Notes under the pieces: model-generated | Database searches by the model: none | What the model was told of the DNA's origin: nothing | Seen by the model: only the letters and a program-made list of their open reading frames with translations | Program-made: the position numbers and the translations under genes | Shown here: piece by piece, positions 36,601 to 48,360 of the stretch | How the letters are laid out: each line of letters begins with the position of its first letter | How positions within the stretch are numbered: position 1 is the first letter of the stretch | Assembly: GCF_040115645.1 (NCBI RefSeq) | Contig: NC_089547.1 | Coordinates: forward strand, 4,836,001-4,900,000 | Direction: 5' to 3' | DNA from: Euwallacea fornicatus | Lineage: Eukaryota > Arthropoda > Insecta > Coleoptera > Curculionidae | DNA length: 64,000 nt

Positions 36601-39600
36601 TTCCGCTCGTGTCACCAACACCAGAACTTCGCATATGCGTGTCCTAAAGTGTGTTGCAGTGTTAAATTATTATTGATCTGCTGCTCTTAATTGGCAATAA
36701 AGCCCCTTTATGACTCAATAGATTGATACTCTAGTATTATATATTGATCGGGGGGAAACACCTAAGGGCACTCTATTCCCAATGTTGTCCCAGCCAATTA
36801 GCCCGTTTCTTTTAATTGTCTAAATCAACAAAATTAATTCTTTCATTGGGCATAAATAAAACGAACCGTGTGGAAAATGCCGGAAAGCTGTCGTGTTATA
36901 CATATAATTGAGTTTTTACATTTTGCGTGAATGTTTGGAAATACATCGACGAAAGTGGATGTATAAAGTGCCGAACTGGGTCACGATAAGCTGACATCCT
37001 AATTTTACTTACACGTTGTAAAAAGGTATATAGGAAAAAATGGCTCGTGCGAAGTGGAGTTTTCCGGCTAAATCCAGAATATTTCATAAAAAAAGCATGT
37101 TGCCATCTATGGACGAACCGTTCCACAACACAATGATTTCTGTGTTTTTCAAAGTTTCTGATTGCTTTCTTTCTGGAGTTATGCATTTGCATTTACAGAG
37201 TGTATTTCTGAATGGTATTGCATGCGTTTTTGCTTAGTATTATTCTCTCCGGAGGACGCTCTGCAATTGCTTTTCGGCAATATCCCCAAGCAACATGCAG
37301 GAAATTGGTAGATTTTTGCGCAAATTGAAAATTGTATTTTTCATAACATAAACGAGATTTAAGGGCATTTGGAGAAGGAAAAAGTTTTAACACAAGGTAA
37401 AACTTGATTTACGATTTATTTTCCATACAGCACGCACTGCCCTCTGTTGTCTCATGTCTATAACTTTTTATTTCTCGACAGTCTCAACTTTTACTTACGT
37501 GCAATTTGCGGTCGGTCCGGGTACGCTGCTCCGAGGACGTACGACTCCGTAGACCCGAACGTGACCGACGGGACGTTTGTGCTATTGTCAAATAAAACCG
37601 GATTTTTGTTTAGTTTTGAGCCCGGCACAATCACATACGAAATTACGTTTCTAATTAATTAAGCTTCAACTTCACACGAACTTTTTCAATTTTTTTCCGC
37701 ATTTTCAGTTGAAATTTGATGACCGTCGCGAGCGAAACGAGAGGAAATGCGGAAACGTCACTAATACTGCGAGCCGAAACGTTATTGTTTTGTTTCCAAG
37801 AGCCTCTTGACCCAAAACCTCGGTCCCGCGTGACGTATTATTGTAAAACCACGTGTCGATTTGTCCTTACTGAATTCAGCAACGTTTTTTTTTCATTTTC
37901 ATATTCCAACGTAGATAGAAAATTTCATTACAAAAAAAAACACCAAATAAAATCAGCCTTAAAACGAGCGCTTTATAGATTGTTTGTAGCCCCAGACGAG
38001 TCAATGTCTTTTACGAGTCACTTTCAAAAGCCATCATTTCCAAACCTCTAAAAAAATTTGACTTCACTTTGCAGCGTGGCAAATCCCACTTAACAAATTT
38101 TTTAATGAAATATTTAACTTAAAATTTGGGGTGAAATAAAATTAATTGAACCCATAGCAAAAAAACGCCCATTTCACCACTTATCCAGAGAGTTTTAATT
38201 ACAAGTAAAACACCGTTCGTCCGAAGAAAACCGAAATCATAACTTCCGTGACCGTCGGCATTAGACGGACACGCAACCGGTTAGGGTTGACCACTATAAC
38301 TTTTCGCCTTTGCTGACCTCTGTAATGGCGTCTGCATTTTTCTATTACGATATTATATTGCAGTCACAAATTAAGAAGGTACCGGTTCTAAAATCGCGCT
38401 ATTTTCGCAGTGTTCGCAGGGCAGGACGGCATGGCAGGAACGGGAACGGGGTAGGCGCTGTTCGCTCTCCGAGGAGGCGCGGCAACACCGCATCAAACAA
38501 ACCGAAGCGCATCATCGATGGATGAAGAGAAATCGGGTAAAGTGAAGAAACAAATGAATGTAGTTTGCTCAAAATGAGCGCCAATATAATAAACTGACAA
38601 GCGTCTTCCGGTAGCCATTTTGTTGTCCTCGACTAGAGCTGTGCTCTTCACTACAATCGAAACTTGGTGTGTTTATGGTATAACGTTACTATTGTATTCA
38701 AAATCAAAGATGGCCGAAGTATCTCAAAATACAGCGGCCATTTTGCAGCAATGTAATTTTTCGTCAAGACTTTTCTTATTGCACATTTTGCGTTTTATCC
38801 AGATGTAGTGCAAAACAATTATATAAAATCAGGAAAATCGGAATAATTTCAGATACAACCGCACGAAATCCCAAGCTCTACAGAATATACCATCAAATAT
38901 GCGCGTTTACCTGTAGTTCTCTTAAAATAATTTACAGATAGTGCCCAGAGGTAAAATTTAATCCACACCGCGAACTAATAAATAAATAAAGGCGTAGAGA
39001 ATTCAAATTGCATGAAATTCCCTGTTCGAATACAATTCTCATACATTTTCCATAAGCCGCTTTATGTATCAAGAAGACGTGGATAGGCATATAACGCATT
39101 GACCTGCTGCAAAGCTCCCGAATCGCTAATATATTAAGAAGCGTAATTTGTATGCAGCAGAGACAAAAAAAGTAACGACACCTGTCGGGTGTTATCCTAA
39201 GTTATAGAATACAGTCAGAGAAAGCCTCACGCGACATATATTAGATTTGTCACGTTAAGAATGGTGTTATTGGTTGGATAGTTCTGTTGACTGATTTAAC
39301 TGTTCGCGATGAAAATTTTTGAAACAAAACGAGTCATTTAGAGAGGAAAAGATTATCGAAAGTACATGTATTAATGGCTGCATAACAACAGATCCACGAT
39401 ACAACGTACGGTGGCGCTTCCGACGAAGATGACGACTATGTGGCCTTCCATCAAAGCGCAGCTGCCAACGCCCTGCTCTACGTGGGTCTGGGTACTACTG
39501 CCATCGGGGGTGTGATTTTCTTCGTGGGTACCGGAGAAAAAGGGTTTAAGGTATTCGTCTAAACACCCCCAATTTGCACTATGATCGCCATTATATTCTT

Positions 39601-40384
39601 TGCAGACTCTAGAGCTAAGACTAATAGGGCCTACGCTGATAGTGGCCGGCTTACTGTGCTGCTTGATTCGCGTGCTTCTCTGTGCCTGCCCGACCACCTG
39701 TTTCCGGTCCAGAAGCAGGACGAAATTCAAGGACTGCGCCCATAGGAGCAGCAGACGTCGTTTAGTGCCTCGTTATCCGCCGGAAATTGCCGACCAGGTG
39801 GACTTTGTGCCGGCGGATAAGACCGCTCTATTGCACAAGCACACCAGGAAAAAAGTGTCGATAGTGCCGCCCAACTACAGCCTCCCCAGCACTAGTACCA
39901 GTGAATTTAAAGAGTTGCCTTCTCTAAACTTGGAGAAAGAAATTAGGAAATTAAGCATTCCCCAGGTAAGATCTCACTCTTGACAGTTTCGTGTTGGTTA
40001 ATTTCGGAGAGTTAGATTCACCTTCCATCGCTGCCCGACTCGGAGGAGCAGAGCAGACAGTCCCACGAGGACAGCGTGATCGAACTGACCACCATGGACC
40101 TCACTTACGACGTCGAGAGCGTTTCGAGCAACGACAGTAACGGCCTAATCACGGGGGAGCAGAAAGAGTCGCGACCGAGTAAACTGAGCAGGCCGCGTGA
40201 GCCCGTGTTGAGTGCGCCCCCTCATCACGAGGAGACGCTGCAAGTGGTGATAGAGCATTGTAGTGATACGGGTAGTGAACCTTGTAGTGCTACGCAGAGC
40301 GCGGCGAGGAAGACGGAACCGAGGAAAGCACCTAGTGATAAGCATAGCGGAATTGTCTTGAGTCCGCTGCAATTAGGACAATAA
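30677..40384 (+). CDS. unrecognised two-membrane-segment protein with alternative first exons
   Basis: Common exons: 39392-39550, 39606-39965 and 40016-40384, all joined in phase 0. Alternative first exons: 1a 30677-31291 (205 aa) and 1b 33040-33198 (53 aa). Both end ...GAG at a GT donor in phase 0 and so can each splice to 39392, giving 500-aa and 348-aa isoforms. The common part has a short acidic lead (SDEDDDY), a first hydrophobic segment (NALLYVGLGTTAIGGVIFFV), then GFKTLELRLIGPTLIVAG leading into a second hydrophobic, cysteine-rich segment (about 262-288 in the long form), a basic Arg-rich stretch and a long Ser/Glu-rich tail. Exon 1a is basic, then Pro/His-rich. I do not recognise the family; the paired helices recall small insect TMEM proteins. 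A poly(A) signal lies at 40479-40484. The long intron with two promoters suggests tissue-specific regulation. Confidence 0.72.
31292..33039. other. intron between alternative first exons
   Basis: No coding region is supported. GCCATTTT motifs occur at 31860 and 32572, with close variants at 31830 and 32475. The sequence just before exon 1b (about 32940-33035) is GC-richer and is the likely second promoter. Confidence 0.4.
34060..34745. repeat. degenerate direct duplication
   Basis: A segment at about 34060-34190 and another at about 34616-34745 share order and wording: TTATTTTC, GCGTCAATA or CCGTCAATA, CATCCxG, CATTTCTTCCCATCTCT and a following GTAxT/GTTCGAT stretch. A related short block, CTCGTAAGAAAACTTC, occurs at 34025 and 34203. 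This looks like an old local duplication or remnants of one dispersed repeat. Confidence 0.6.
35203..35341. repeat. tandem direct repeat, two 68-bp units
   Basis: Units 35203-35270 and 35274-35341 are near-identical in layout: GTCGGGG(T/A)CTTCCC, GCTC, then TTTAGGATTCTT and GGGTGTGCGTGTGCA at the end. The period is 71 bp, with three bases between units. Confidence 0.9.
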
Positions 40385-40751
40385 TATAATAATTATTAAG
40401 TTATTAGTAGGGAGGAGTTTTTTAATGCCGCGCTTTAGTTTTTTTGTAGTGTCGGAGAAGTGTAAGGCTTTGTTGGAGAATAAAGAAATTTAAATACGTT
40501 GAGGAATGTCAAATAGAAGCCATTTCGGCTGTTTCTCAGGTAGCAATCAAAATAGCCTCGATAGGCATTTTGGCAACATCGTGAAATACTCTGCGAGCAT
40601 CGGATTTTGTTGTGGTTTATTCCTCAATATTGGCCATTTTAAAAATCCATTTGCTCCCGGCGATAAAAACACGAATATAGGTCGAAGCATTTTTCAATGA
40701 ATTAACCGGAATTTCATAGGATTACTCGATGGTTTCCATATTTTTTTACTC

Positions 40752-40816
40752 TTCGCAGCGCCCTCTTCGATAGAATTTTATCGGGAATGCTAACACTTAT
40801 AAGAGGGCGCTGCGAA
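40752..40816. repeat. perfect 16-bp inverted repeat
   Basis: Arms TTCGCAGCGCCCTCTT (40752-40767) and its exact reverse complement (40801-40816) surround a 33-nt AT-rich spacer, a few hundred bases after the stop of the two-TM gene. It may be a transposon footprint or an RNA stem; there is no other evidence for a function. Confidence 0.85.
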
Positions 40817-42816
40817 ACGTGACTCTAACCTCAAAGCGCCATCATCAGGATGGAGCTTTTGACTTTGACGACATTTTGGCTTTATTCACCCATGAACCAT
40901 CAGGCAGCAAAGCCTTATGCCACTGAATTAAAAATGTATATTTAAAAGTTGTATGGAATTGATAACAGTAGTGAAACTCACTATTCTTGGCATCTGCCTG
41001 TGTTGTTAAATGGTTTGGTTCCTACTTTACGCTGTTTATGTTTCTTAGATACTTTTACATTTATATGGGAGAAGCTGATGAATAGGTAAGTAATAAACGA
41101 ATCAAAATTCCACAAGAGATGCCGTACCTACCAATGCTAATATCAAATTGAGAAAACCTTTAATCAAAGCGATCTATTAAGTATTTATTTAAAACTAAAT
41201 GACGTGGTGTTTAAAGTGTTTGCAACTATGCCAAATGGCCGCCGTGTGGCAGAGCCATCTGCCGACATCGCGGTGATACCTGGAATTTAAAAGCTAAAGA
41301 CCTCGCTTTGTTCACACTAAAATGGTTGTTTCTGATACAATATGATATATTTAATAAGTGAAATATTATATTACTTTGAAATAGGTACCTGACGCTTAGC
41401 AAAGCCGAATCTAATGCTTATGTGGCCTAATATAATTCTAATTTCATTTCAGCCTTATCAAGTTTCGCAATTAAATCTTTAAAATTTTGGACTGTTGCGT
41501 TCAGTTTTATACAGGATTACATATGTTTTTCGGTATAATCTAAGCGTTTAAATCTATAAAACATGAAATAATGTACCTTGATTGCGTTTTTGCTCAACAA
41601 ATCCACAAATATTTATCCGAAAAGTTAAAGCAATTCGAAAGAAAGAGATGTTTTTACGTTTGAAATATCTAGTGATAAAATAAACGTATAAATAGTGAAG
41701 AGTATAATATTGTATAAAATACACGTAAACGTAAGTAGTTGAACAAATTCAGTGAGCCGTTTAAAAGGGAATCTTCATATAGAGACCGAAATAAAGCTTT
41801 TGTACTATTATTAGTAGGATGTTTGTTATAATTGATATAAACAGGGATGAGACGAATAAAATTTAACTTTAAAGGGTACATATCGAGAAATAAAGTTTGA
41901 GTTGCTAAAGGTCTCGTTGTTGTTTGTTTGATAGTCCCCCGAAAACCCAAACTACTTCAAATATCGTTCATATTATTCACCTAATAAAATGCGAAATCTA
42001 TTTGCCTAGTCCGACCCCTCTAAAATGCAAAATATTTTCCTTCACCATTTAATCAAGAAATGTGTTTGTGTCGAGTTTTTTTTTATCTAAGTTAGAAATA
42101 ATTCAATTTTAGTAGTACTCAGCTGAGAGATTAGCTTTAGCTAAGCTGAAAAAAATATATAGGGTGTCTCTTTAAAAATCATTGAGTTTCGCTCTTTTAA
42201 ACTGAATAAAGAAAATTTAAGCAGAAGGTTATGGCTTGTGCACGTGAACAATCACCACCTGCGCAACATTCAAAGGATGTCGTATTTAAAAAAAGTGTCT
42301 AAGCACCACGAAACGAAACTATAATTTCACGTATTGCATATCTTAGTCTGCAAAAACCGGCAGTTCTAATCCATCCATATCTAAAATAAAACGTGTTCTT
42401 ATCTACTCCATCAGCTGTGCCGAACGACCGGTTACAACCAGAGGAAACTTACAACTTCAATAATTAAACCCTCACAAAACTGGCGACAAATCCGCTTTTT
42501 TCCGGATCGAGATCATCTAACATCTTACTGCCAGGTTTGAGGCATGTTGCATTAACATGTATCTTATCTGATCATAACTTTTCATGGTTCATGTTTGCTA
42601 CCTAATAAACCTATGCAACAATAAAGTATTATAGGTAGGGAACAGTCATCTTATCTATTTATCGATAATGTCAGCATGGGAGGAATTGAGTAGCATGGTA
42701 TAGGTCAAGAATGGGATAGGGGTAAAAATACATCGCCTGTTGAAGGTGGTAGTAATTATATTATGTACAAGATTTCCGGAAGGAACAATTGAGTCGTATA
42801 TCCTCTCTCAAAGTCT
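40817..42816. other. intergenic
   Basis: AT-rich with no supported gene. A possible transposon end (TATAGGGTGTCTCTTT) lies near 42160. Confidence 0.4.
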
Positions 42817-43181
42817 TTATTGGAGGTTCGTGAATAAGCCCGAGTGATATGTTTGGTTAGACGGCTTAATATCGCTCCCTGAAAACAATAGCTTAAGGCT
42901 ATTTTATTGAAATTATCGGTGTTGCCAAACCTCTTGAATTTTGTCTAGTAGTGTTGAAGTCGAAGCAAAATTCGCCAAAAATGTTGCTTTCAGCATGGCA
43001 CCAATTGGTGAGGTTGTAAGTGATGCATGCGGTGATTGGCACGTGTGCAGAGCCATTTGCACCAAAGGGCACTAATATTGTAACTAAAAAGGAATAATCA
43101 AATCATACCCTAAAAAATCCAAAAAGTCTTACAAATTATTGTGGAGAGCGCTATCACTAAAACTAATGATAAGTTCTGCAT
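42817..43181 (-). CDS. small secreted peptide A (novel family)
   Basis: Three exons: 43181-43133, 43071-42931 and 42878-42817. They total 252 nt (83 aa) with phase-1 introns throughout. Signal peptide: MQNLSLVLVIALSTII, with the first intron placed right after it. The mature part starts LPFG and contains TACITYNLTNWC, with a sequon (NLT) and three cysteines at 32, 41 and 52. Peptide B, 3.7 kb away on the opposite strand, has the same exon lengths in exon 1 (49 nt), the same intron positions and a similar second intron. Relative to B, A lacks the equivalents of Cys21 and Cys42, consistent with loss of one disulfide. The third exons are unrelated in sequence (A ends YHSGLFTNLQ). An AATAAA overlaps the stop codon. 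Function unknown; a secreted, cysteine-stabilised effector or signalling peptide is only a guess. Confidence 0.7.
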
Positions 43182-43251
43182 TTTGTGGTAAAAGTTGAGG
43201 ACAATTAGTGAAACTTGAGAACGAATGTGATGAATTAACGCAAAGCACTTC

Positions 43252-43262
43252 ATTTATATACG
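43252..43262 (-). promoter_or_regulatory. TATA box of peptide A
   Basis: On the minus strand TTTCGTATATAAATG lies about 75 nt before the ATG. The same string occurs before peptide B (46789-46803), within a longer conserved upstream block. Confidence 0.7.
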
Positions 43263-43389
43263 AAATCTTTCCTTGCTCAGATATCGTGTCATTACGTTAA
43301 AAAGATTAGAATACATAGAGTTATTGGTGCGAATACTGCGTAAGTGGCATCAAGCTACGTTAGGAACAATACGCTACTGAATCGTACCA

Positions 43390-43657
43390 GGAAAATGTTT
43401 CCAGGTTTATGGATGAATGGCCTAAATCTTGGTGCTCATTATTAGACTTTCGAATAAGGAACCACCAACCCCAACGTTTTTCCCAAGAAATTACACTTTC
43501 GTTGCGAACATTAGAAATGTTTCACATCGAATCCCAGGCCAAATCGTTAGCGTTTCTTATTTTTGGCGCTCATGAGGCCACCATAGGAAAACAGCGTAAT
43601 GTAAGACATTATTGCGATGAACTACTTGCGGAGGCTAATATCCCTACAAGACATTGA
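43390..43657 (+). other. orphan coding-like frame preceded by a splice-acceptor-like site
   Basis: An open frame runs from about 43409 to a TGA at 43657 (82 codons from its ATG). It is preceded by TGTTTCCAG at 43394-43402, a plausible acceptor. The predicted residues (for example FSQEITLSLRTLEMFHIESQ) have a natural, non-repetitive composition unlike the surrounding AT-rich frames. No partner exon or family was recognised. It may be a fragment of a mobile element or of a gene displaced by local rearrangement. Confidence 0.3.
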
Positions 43658-46600
43658 ATTACACTCTTTCCTTGAACGATTTTTTAAGGAGAGTGAGTAG
43701 ATTTTACTTTCATTGTTAGTCGGAAGTAACTTCTTCCAGAAATGATTGACATATGAGATTATGAAAACCTCCATGGTTCCTTCCATAAATAATTTCAAGT
43801 GAATTGGGGAAGAAATGATAAACTACTTAGACTTCTGTAATTAGACAAGAAAGGCTAAATTTAGGTACTTTTTGCCTTATCTCTTGTGATACTTGTCTTG
43901 AAATATTGAAATCTATTTTGAACTCCATGACGATGACAATTAATCATCATTTCCTTTATTTGTACACATCCGTTCATCAATGATGTAAACACTTAAAAAA
44001 ATTTAATTATTTTTTAACACAAAATTAAAATAATAATTTAAATATTCTTCTATCAGTGTACGAATGGTTGCCTATCTAACGAGCAAAGGACGTACCCACG
44101 CGGTCCCCTCCACCATTTTAATCCTCTTTGCGTTCGACAGTAAATTTGTTCAACTTTCAAAACTCGCGACATTTACCATCTTAATTTTAATAGTTAAAAA
44201 TTATTTTAAAATGATTTTGATTCATTTTCCATTCAATTTCTATGGAAATCTATATGAACTACTTCAAAGTCTAGTTCATATAGCGTCCCCTTCTGTCGCT
44301 CGTAAGTGTCAATTTGCAATGACGTTGGGTTGCCTTCAGCGATGCAGTGGGAGGAAATGCCAATTTTGCTGGACTCTGGCACTCGGTAATTTGAACCATA
44401 CCGAAATATTATGGTTTTTCAGTGGTTTTTCGATACCTGTAAATTAAGCATCGCCCAACTGGGTGAACATAAAAATCAAAAATCAATTCATTTATTCCAA
44501 CAGTTAATATCCGACGGGTCGGGATTTTTAAAATAGCCCTGAAAGTACCTTTCGATTTTCGTTTAAGATCACCAACAATCGGAGAGAAAAATCTAAGATG
44601 TCTCAACTGGGATTGACCTATCGGCTGGATTTACCTAACCAGAAAACCGGATTTCCCTAGTGGAAAGTACCTCGGTTTCATCAAGACACCCAACATAGTT
44701 CTTATCTTTAAACAAAAACCTGATCCACACCATGTAGAATACCGGCTACCTGGTTGCATTATGATGTCAGTTCGCAAGAAATTGCGAAAAAGTTTTTTAC
44801 TCAGTACCATTTGGATTTTCCTAAAAATCTTCAATTCCCTCTAAAGACCAGAACGACTCAGGTCCACTGCTTAACAGACCCGGCCTTGGATGACGTGTAT
44901 GTTTACATACATAAAATTTTCATATAACTAACTTTCTCTCAACTTCAATAATGAACTCGCAGTGACTTGTCAAATTATAAAAATTAACCCTGTACATCTA
45001 CCTAGCCTGCACACGCAGAAAAAAAGAATTTCGGTAGTAATATTGGCGACATGTTCAAATTATTTAGGTTTGAGCGTTGTAATTAATCTAATTTCGTATG
45101 TACTTCATGAAAAAAATATCGACGTATTAGAAACCAGATTTTCCCGCTTAAAAGGACCATACGGTATGACAAAAAAAAAAGATGAAATACTACTGCTGCT
45201 TTCATGTAAAAGGGTCAGTTCGTAAGGAGCAGGAATACTAGGAATAAAGCGAATGTTGGTGTTTTTCATATGTTGCGACCTAGATTCGCGGAAAAACTAA
45301 CGAAAACTAGAACACGCCCCAATCCGTGAATACCTTTGTGAATTTCTTCGTAAATTGATTATCGATAAATTTGTCAGTTTCAAGTTAGTATGAAATTGTA
45401 TCATGAATTAATCAATGAAGCAACATCGCGAAGAAATTGAGCAATAAGTTGATACAGCAGCACCGGTGTTACACTAACAATTTCTTCATAAATTAATTCA
45501 CGAAGTACGTGTATGTGGGCGTAGCCTCTTATCTATAGCTGTCACAGACAAAGATAATGGACATGCAATTTTTGTTTATACAAGATGTTACAACTTTTAT
45601 TAGCATTGCTATCTCTTATTATTCGAGGTTCGAGGGCAAAGTTGCGGATTTGCACGTTCAATAATTTGTTAAAAAGAAATTAAAACAATTCCGTGCACCT
45701 GCGGAATTTTATTACTTCACCGTTTGGAAAAGTCAACTCCCTTAAGTCAGTTTTTCATTCTCTTCTTGACGATAATTTTGTTTGTCAGATAGGTTCGTTT
45801 GTATTTATTATATCACAACACTATCTACATAAATCACATAAAAAAAAACTCTAGTACTCCTGTATTTGATCACACAATCGGCTGTAACAATTCAGCGAAA
45901 TTTGCATTTCCTCCCACTGTGTCGCATTGGGCAAAATTGACGTCATTCCAAATTGACACATTTGCAAGCGGTACAAGAGGCCGTTACGTAGATTAGAATT
46001 TTTGGAAACGTTCAGGGAAGGGGGGTTTGCGCAAGAAATTCTATAGAAAATTAATCAAATTCCATAAAAATCGTTAACCGGCACAATTCAAACGGCAAAA
46101 CTGAAAGATTCACGAAGTGCGAGTGGAGCGATGCCCGAGCGGGCCTTATATGTTCCGCGAACATTGGTTATGCAACCACACGTACACGGATACCGGAATT
46201 TTCGAATTATTACCGAAATTTTAGAATTAAAAGCCATGAAGAAATTCAATGGTTTTGTAAATATGATGACTGAGATGCGTTTCGTCATTAATTATTCTTT
46301 AGGAAGAAATAATGAGAATTATTATTAGTCATAATCATTATGAAGCTCTATGCGAACTTTATCATCGCAGCCTCGAGATCACAAGAGATAAGACAGGAGT
46401 TCCTAATTATCTACGCAGACAAAGTTGGGGGAACTAACGATATTTTCAATCTTATAAGAACGCACTTTAGATCTCGAGTACTTATAAGATATCTTCAGGT
46501 TCCACATACATTTCTCTCTTATCTTACGCACTTCTATGTGTTTCACACCTCCTCTAGATAGGTACTAATAACAATGCGACATTTGGCCCAACTGAAAAAA

Positions 46601-46792
46601 CTGTAAATTGAGTTTAATGGCACGTTTTGATCATTCATTTATAAATTTGGAAGGAAGTTTGCCTGGCACGCTTCAATGCCATACTGCTTCTATTGAGCCT
46701 CCATGCCACTTAACCCGGTGTCCGCACCAATAACTCTATGCATCGTAATCTCTTATCGTAATGACGTAGTATTTGAGCAAAGAATTATTTCG
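43658..46792. other. spacer between peptide genes A and B
   Basis: Largely non-coding. A block at about 45880-46000 resembles 50990-51110, upstream of peptide D. A segment near 44637-44660 (ACCAGAAAACCGGATT) recurs near 47555 after peptide B. Confidence 0.4.
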
Positions 46793-46800
46793 TATATAAA
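46793..46800 (+). promoter_or_regulatory. TATA box of peptide B
   Basis: TATATAAA lies 81-88 nt before the ATG at 46881. The flanking GTATATAAATG and the upstream GCACCAATAACTCTATG block match the promoter of peptide A in inverted orientation. Confidence 0.75.
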
Positions 46801-46880
46801 TGATGGGAATAGAGGGCTTTGCATCAATCCATCAGGGTCGTCCTCAATCTGCACAAGTCGTTCTCAAATTTGATCTAAAA

Positions 46881-47245
46881 ATGCAGAACTTGTCGATAGT
46901 TTTAGTGATGGTGCTGGCCGCAACCATGTGTAAGTCTTTTTTACAGTCCGATTTGATGATTTCTTAAAATTATTATGTTAGTGCCCTTCGGCTGCTCACA
47001 CCTGCCACTCACCGCGTGCTTCACATACAACTTCACTAATTCGTGCCAAGTTGGATGCAAGAATTTTGGACAATTCTGCTACGAAATCAGACCGAATAGC
47101 CAGGATTTAAAAGGTTTGGGAACATCGACAATTTCCATAAAATAGCTTTAAATGATCGTTTTTAGTGAGTCCCGTCAAGAGGAGGTCTGTTTCCGCATCA
47201 TATATACGATCACTACTCAACTGGGAAAATTTTAGACCGCACTGA
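46881..47245 (+). CDS. small secreted peptide B (novel family)
   Basis: Three exons: 46881-46929, 46982-47113 and 47166-47245. They total 261 nt (86 aa), both introns are phase 1 and about 52 nt long. Signal peptide MQNLSIVLVMVLAATM; mature part from LPFGCSHLPLTAC. Cysteines fall at 21, 29, 38, 42 and 49 (C-x7-C-x8-C-x3-C-x6-C) with a sequon NFT between the second and third. The last exon contributes a basic segment (VKRRSVSASY) that could be a dibasic processing site. It is the clear paralog of peptide A and more distantly of peptide D, sharing HLP before the first framework cysteine. I recognise no known antimicrobial, toxin or hormone family from the spacing. The preserved frame, splice sites and promoter suggest an expressed gene. 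Confidence 0.78.
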
Positions 47246-48360
47246 GGTAGAGTCTACGCCTAACCCGTGTTCATCCAGCTATTTTATACATATGAATGTA
47301 ATTATAATTTTTATTATCAAAATCTTTTGTGTACTATACGCATATTGGCGAATACCAAACCTGCCAAATACCTCTTATCCTACCGTCATCAGTACATGAT
47401 AAAATTGCATGTGCTTACCCATTACATTGCATGGTGTTGTCCGGATTCATGGATTACAGCCATACTCCGGAAAATGCTATGGTCAGATAACATGCAGGTT
47501 CACGGAGCATGCCAGAAAGGTATCATCAAGACGCTATATGATCGCAAACCAGAAAAACCGGATTCCTCTTCATGGTTTTTAGGGGTTTGAGTGTCGATGT
47601 TGCATTGCTTTGAGTTGCAATCGGTCATTTGATGCGGTGCTTAAAGGGAACGATGTGCAGATTGCATGTTAAGGAATGGGCGGCTCGGCATTGCTGGTTA
47701 GTCCGCGAATGGTCAAATTAAATTTGCTGAAAAAAGAAACGCAATCGTTAGTTCGAGTTAATTCTGTTCGTAGCTGCCAAACTCAAATTTTTCAAAATAA
47801 AATTGTCACTGTACATTTCAGAGATATTGATCGCTGCACTCCCACACGAACATGAACCGGCAACGTCGCAATAGGTAGTTTTCGGGCCGGTGCCATTCAA
47901 CTAAAATGGCCGATAGAGCCTTGGGCGTTGGTTCTACTCGTGTAGAAACGGGTGAGAGTGAGACTGAAAATTTTGGTGACGTCAGTTTATCAAAAAACTT
48001 CGTTTTCATTCTCTCGCGCTCCTCTAGAATCAGGGCCCAAGTAGGTTGCACGGTGAAGCTGTCATCGATACGACATCCGGAGTCCAGCAGGGTTGTCATG
48101 TTTCTTTCGGTCCGTGGTTTCTAGAAAAATTTTTCCTATTTTTATTTAGATACCACACGAGGAGAAATCACGATGTCAATGGGTTTCTGAAATTGTTGGA
48201 GAGATAATTTCATTAAAAGAAAATAAATAAATATTATACAAAAAAATCAGCTAAAATGTTTAAATAAATAATAAAAAAATAATAAATAAATAAATAATAA
48301 GCAAACAAACGAATAACAAAATGCTGCAGACGGATTCAAAAATTTCTTAATTCCTTTTCC
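47246..48360. other. spacer between peptide genes B and C
   Basis: No supported gene. It ends in an AT-rich low-complexity run (about 48215-48310, AAATAAATAA repeats). An AAAATGGC motif lies at 47903. Confidence 0.4.

Larger units (their letters stand above)
33199..39391. other. 6.2-kb intron of the two-TM gene
   Basis: No coding exon could be supported. It contains two sets of decayed direct repeats (34060-34745 and 35203-35341, separate entries) and GCCATTTT/AAAATGGC motifs at 36163, 36307, 36512, 38614 and 38737. Confidence 0.5.

Noticed and set aside
39371..39730. 119-codon minus-strand frame
   Set aside because: Antisense shadow of the second and third exons of the two-TM gene.
47818..48124. 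Frames on both strands near peptide B, examined as another peptide family member
   Set aside because: No signal peptide, no cysteine pattern and no matching promoter.
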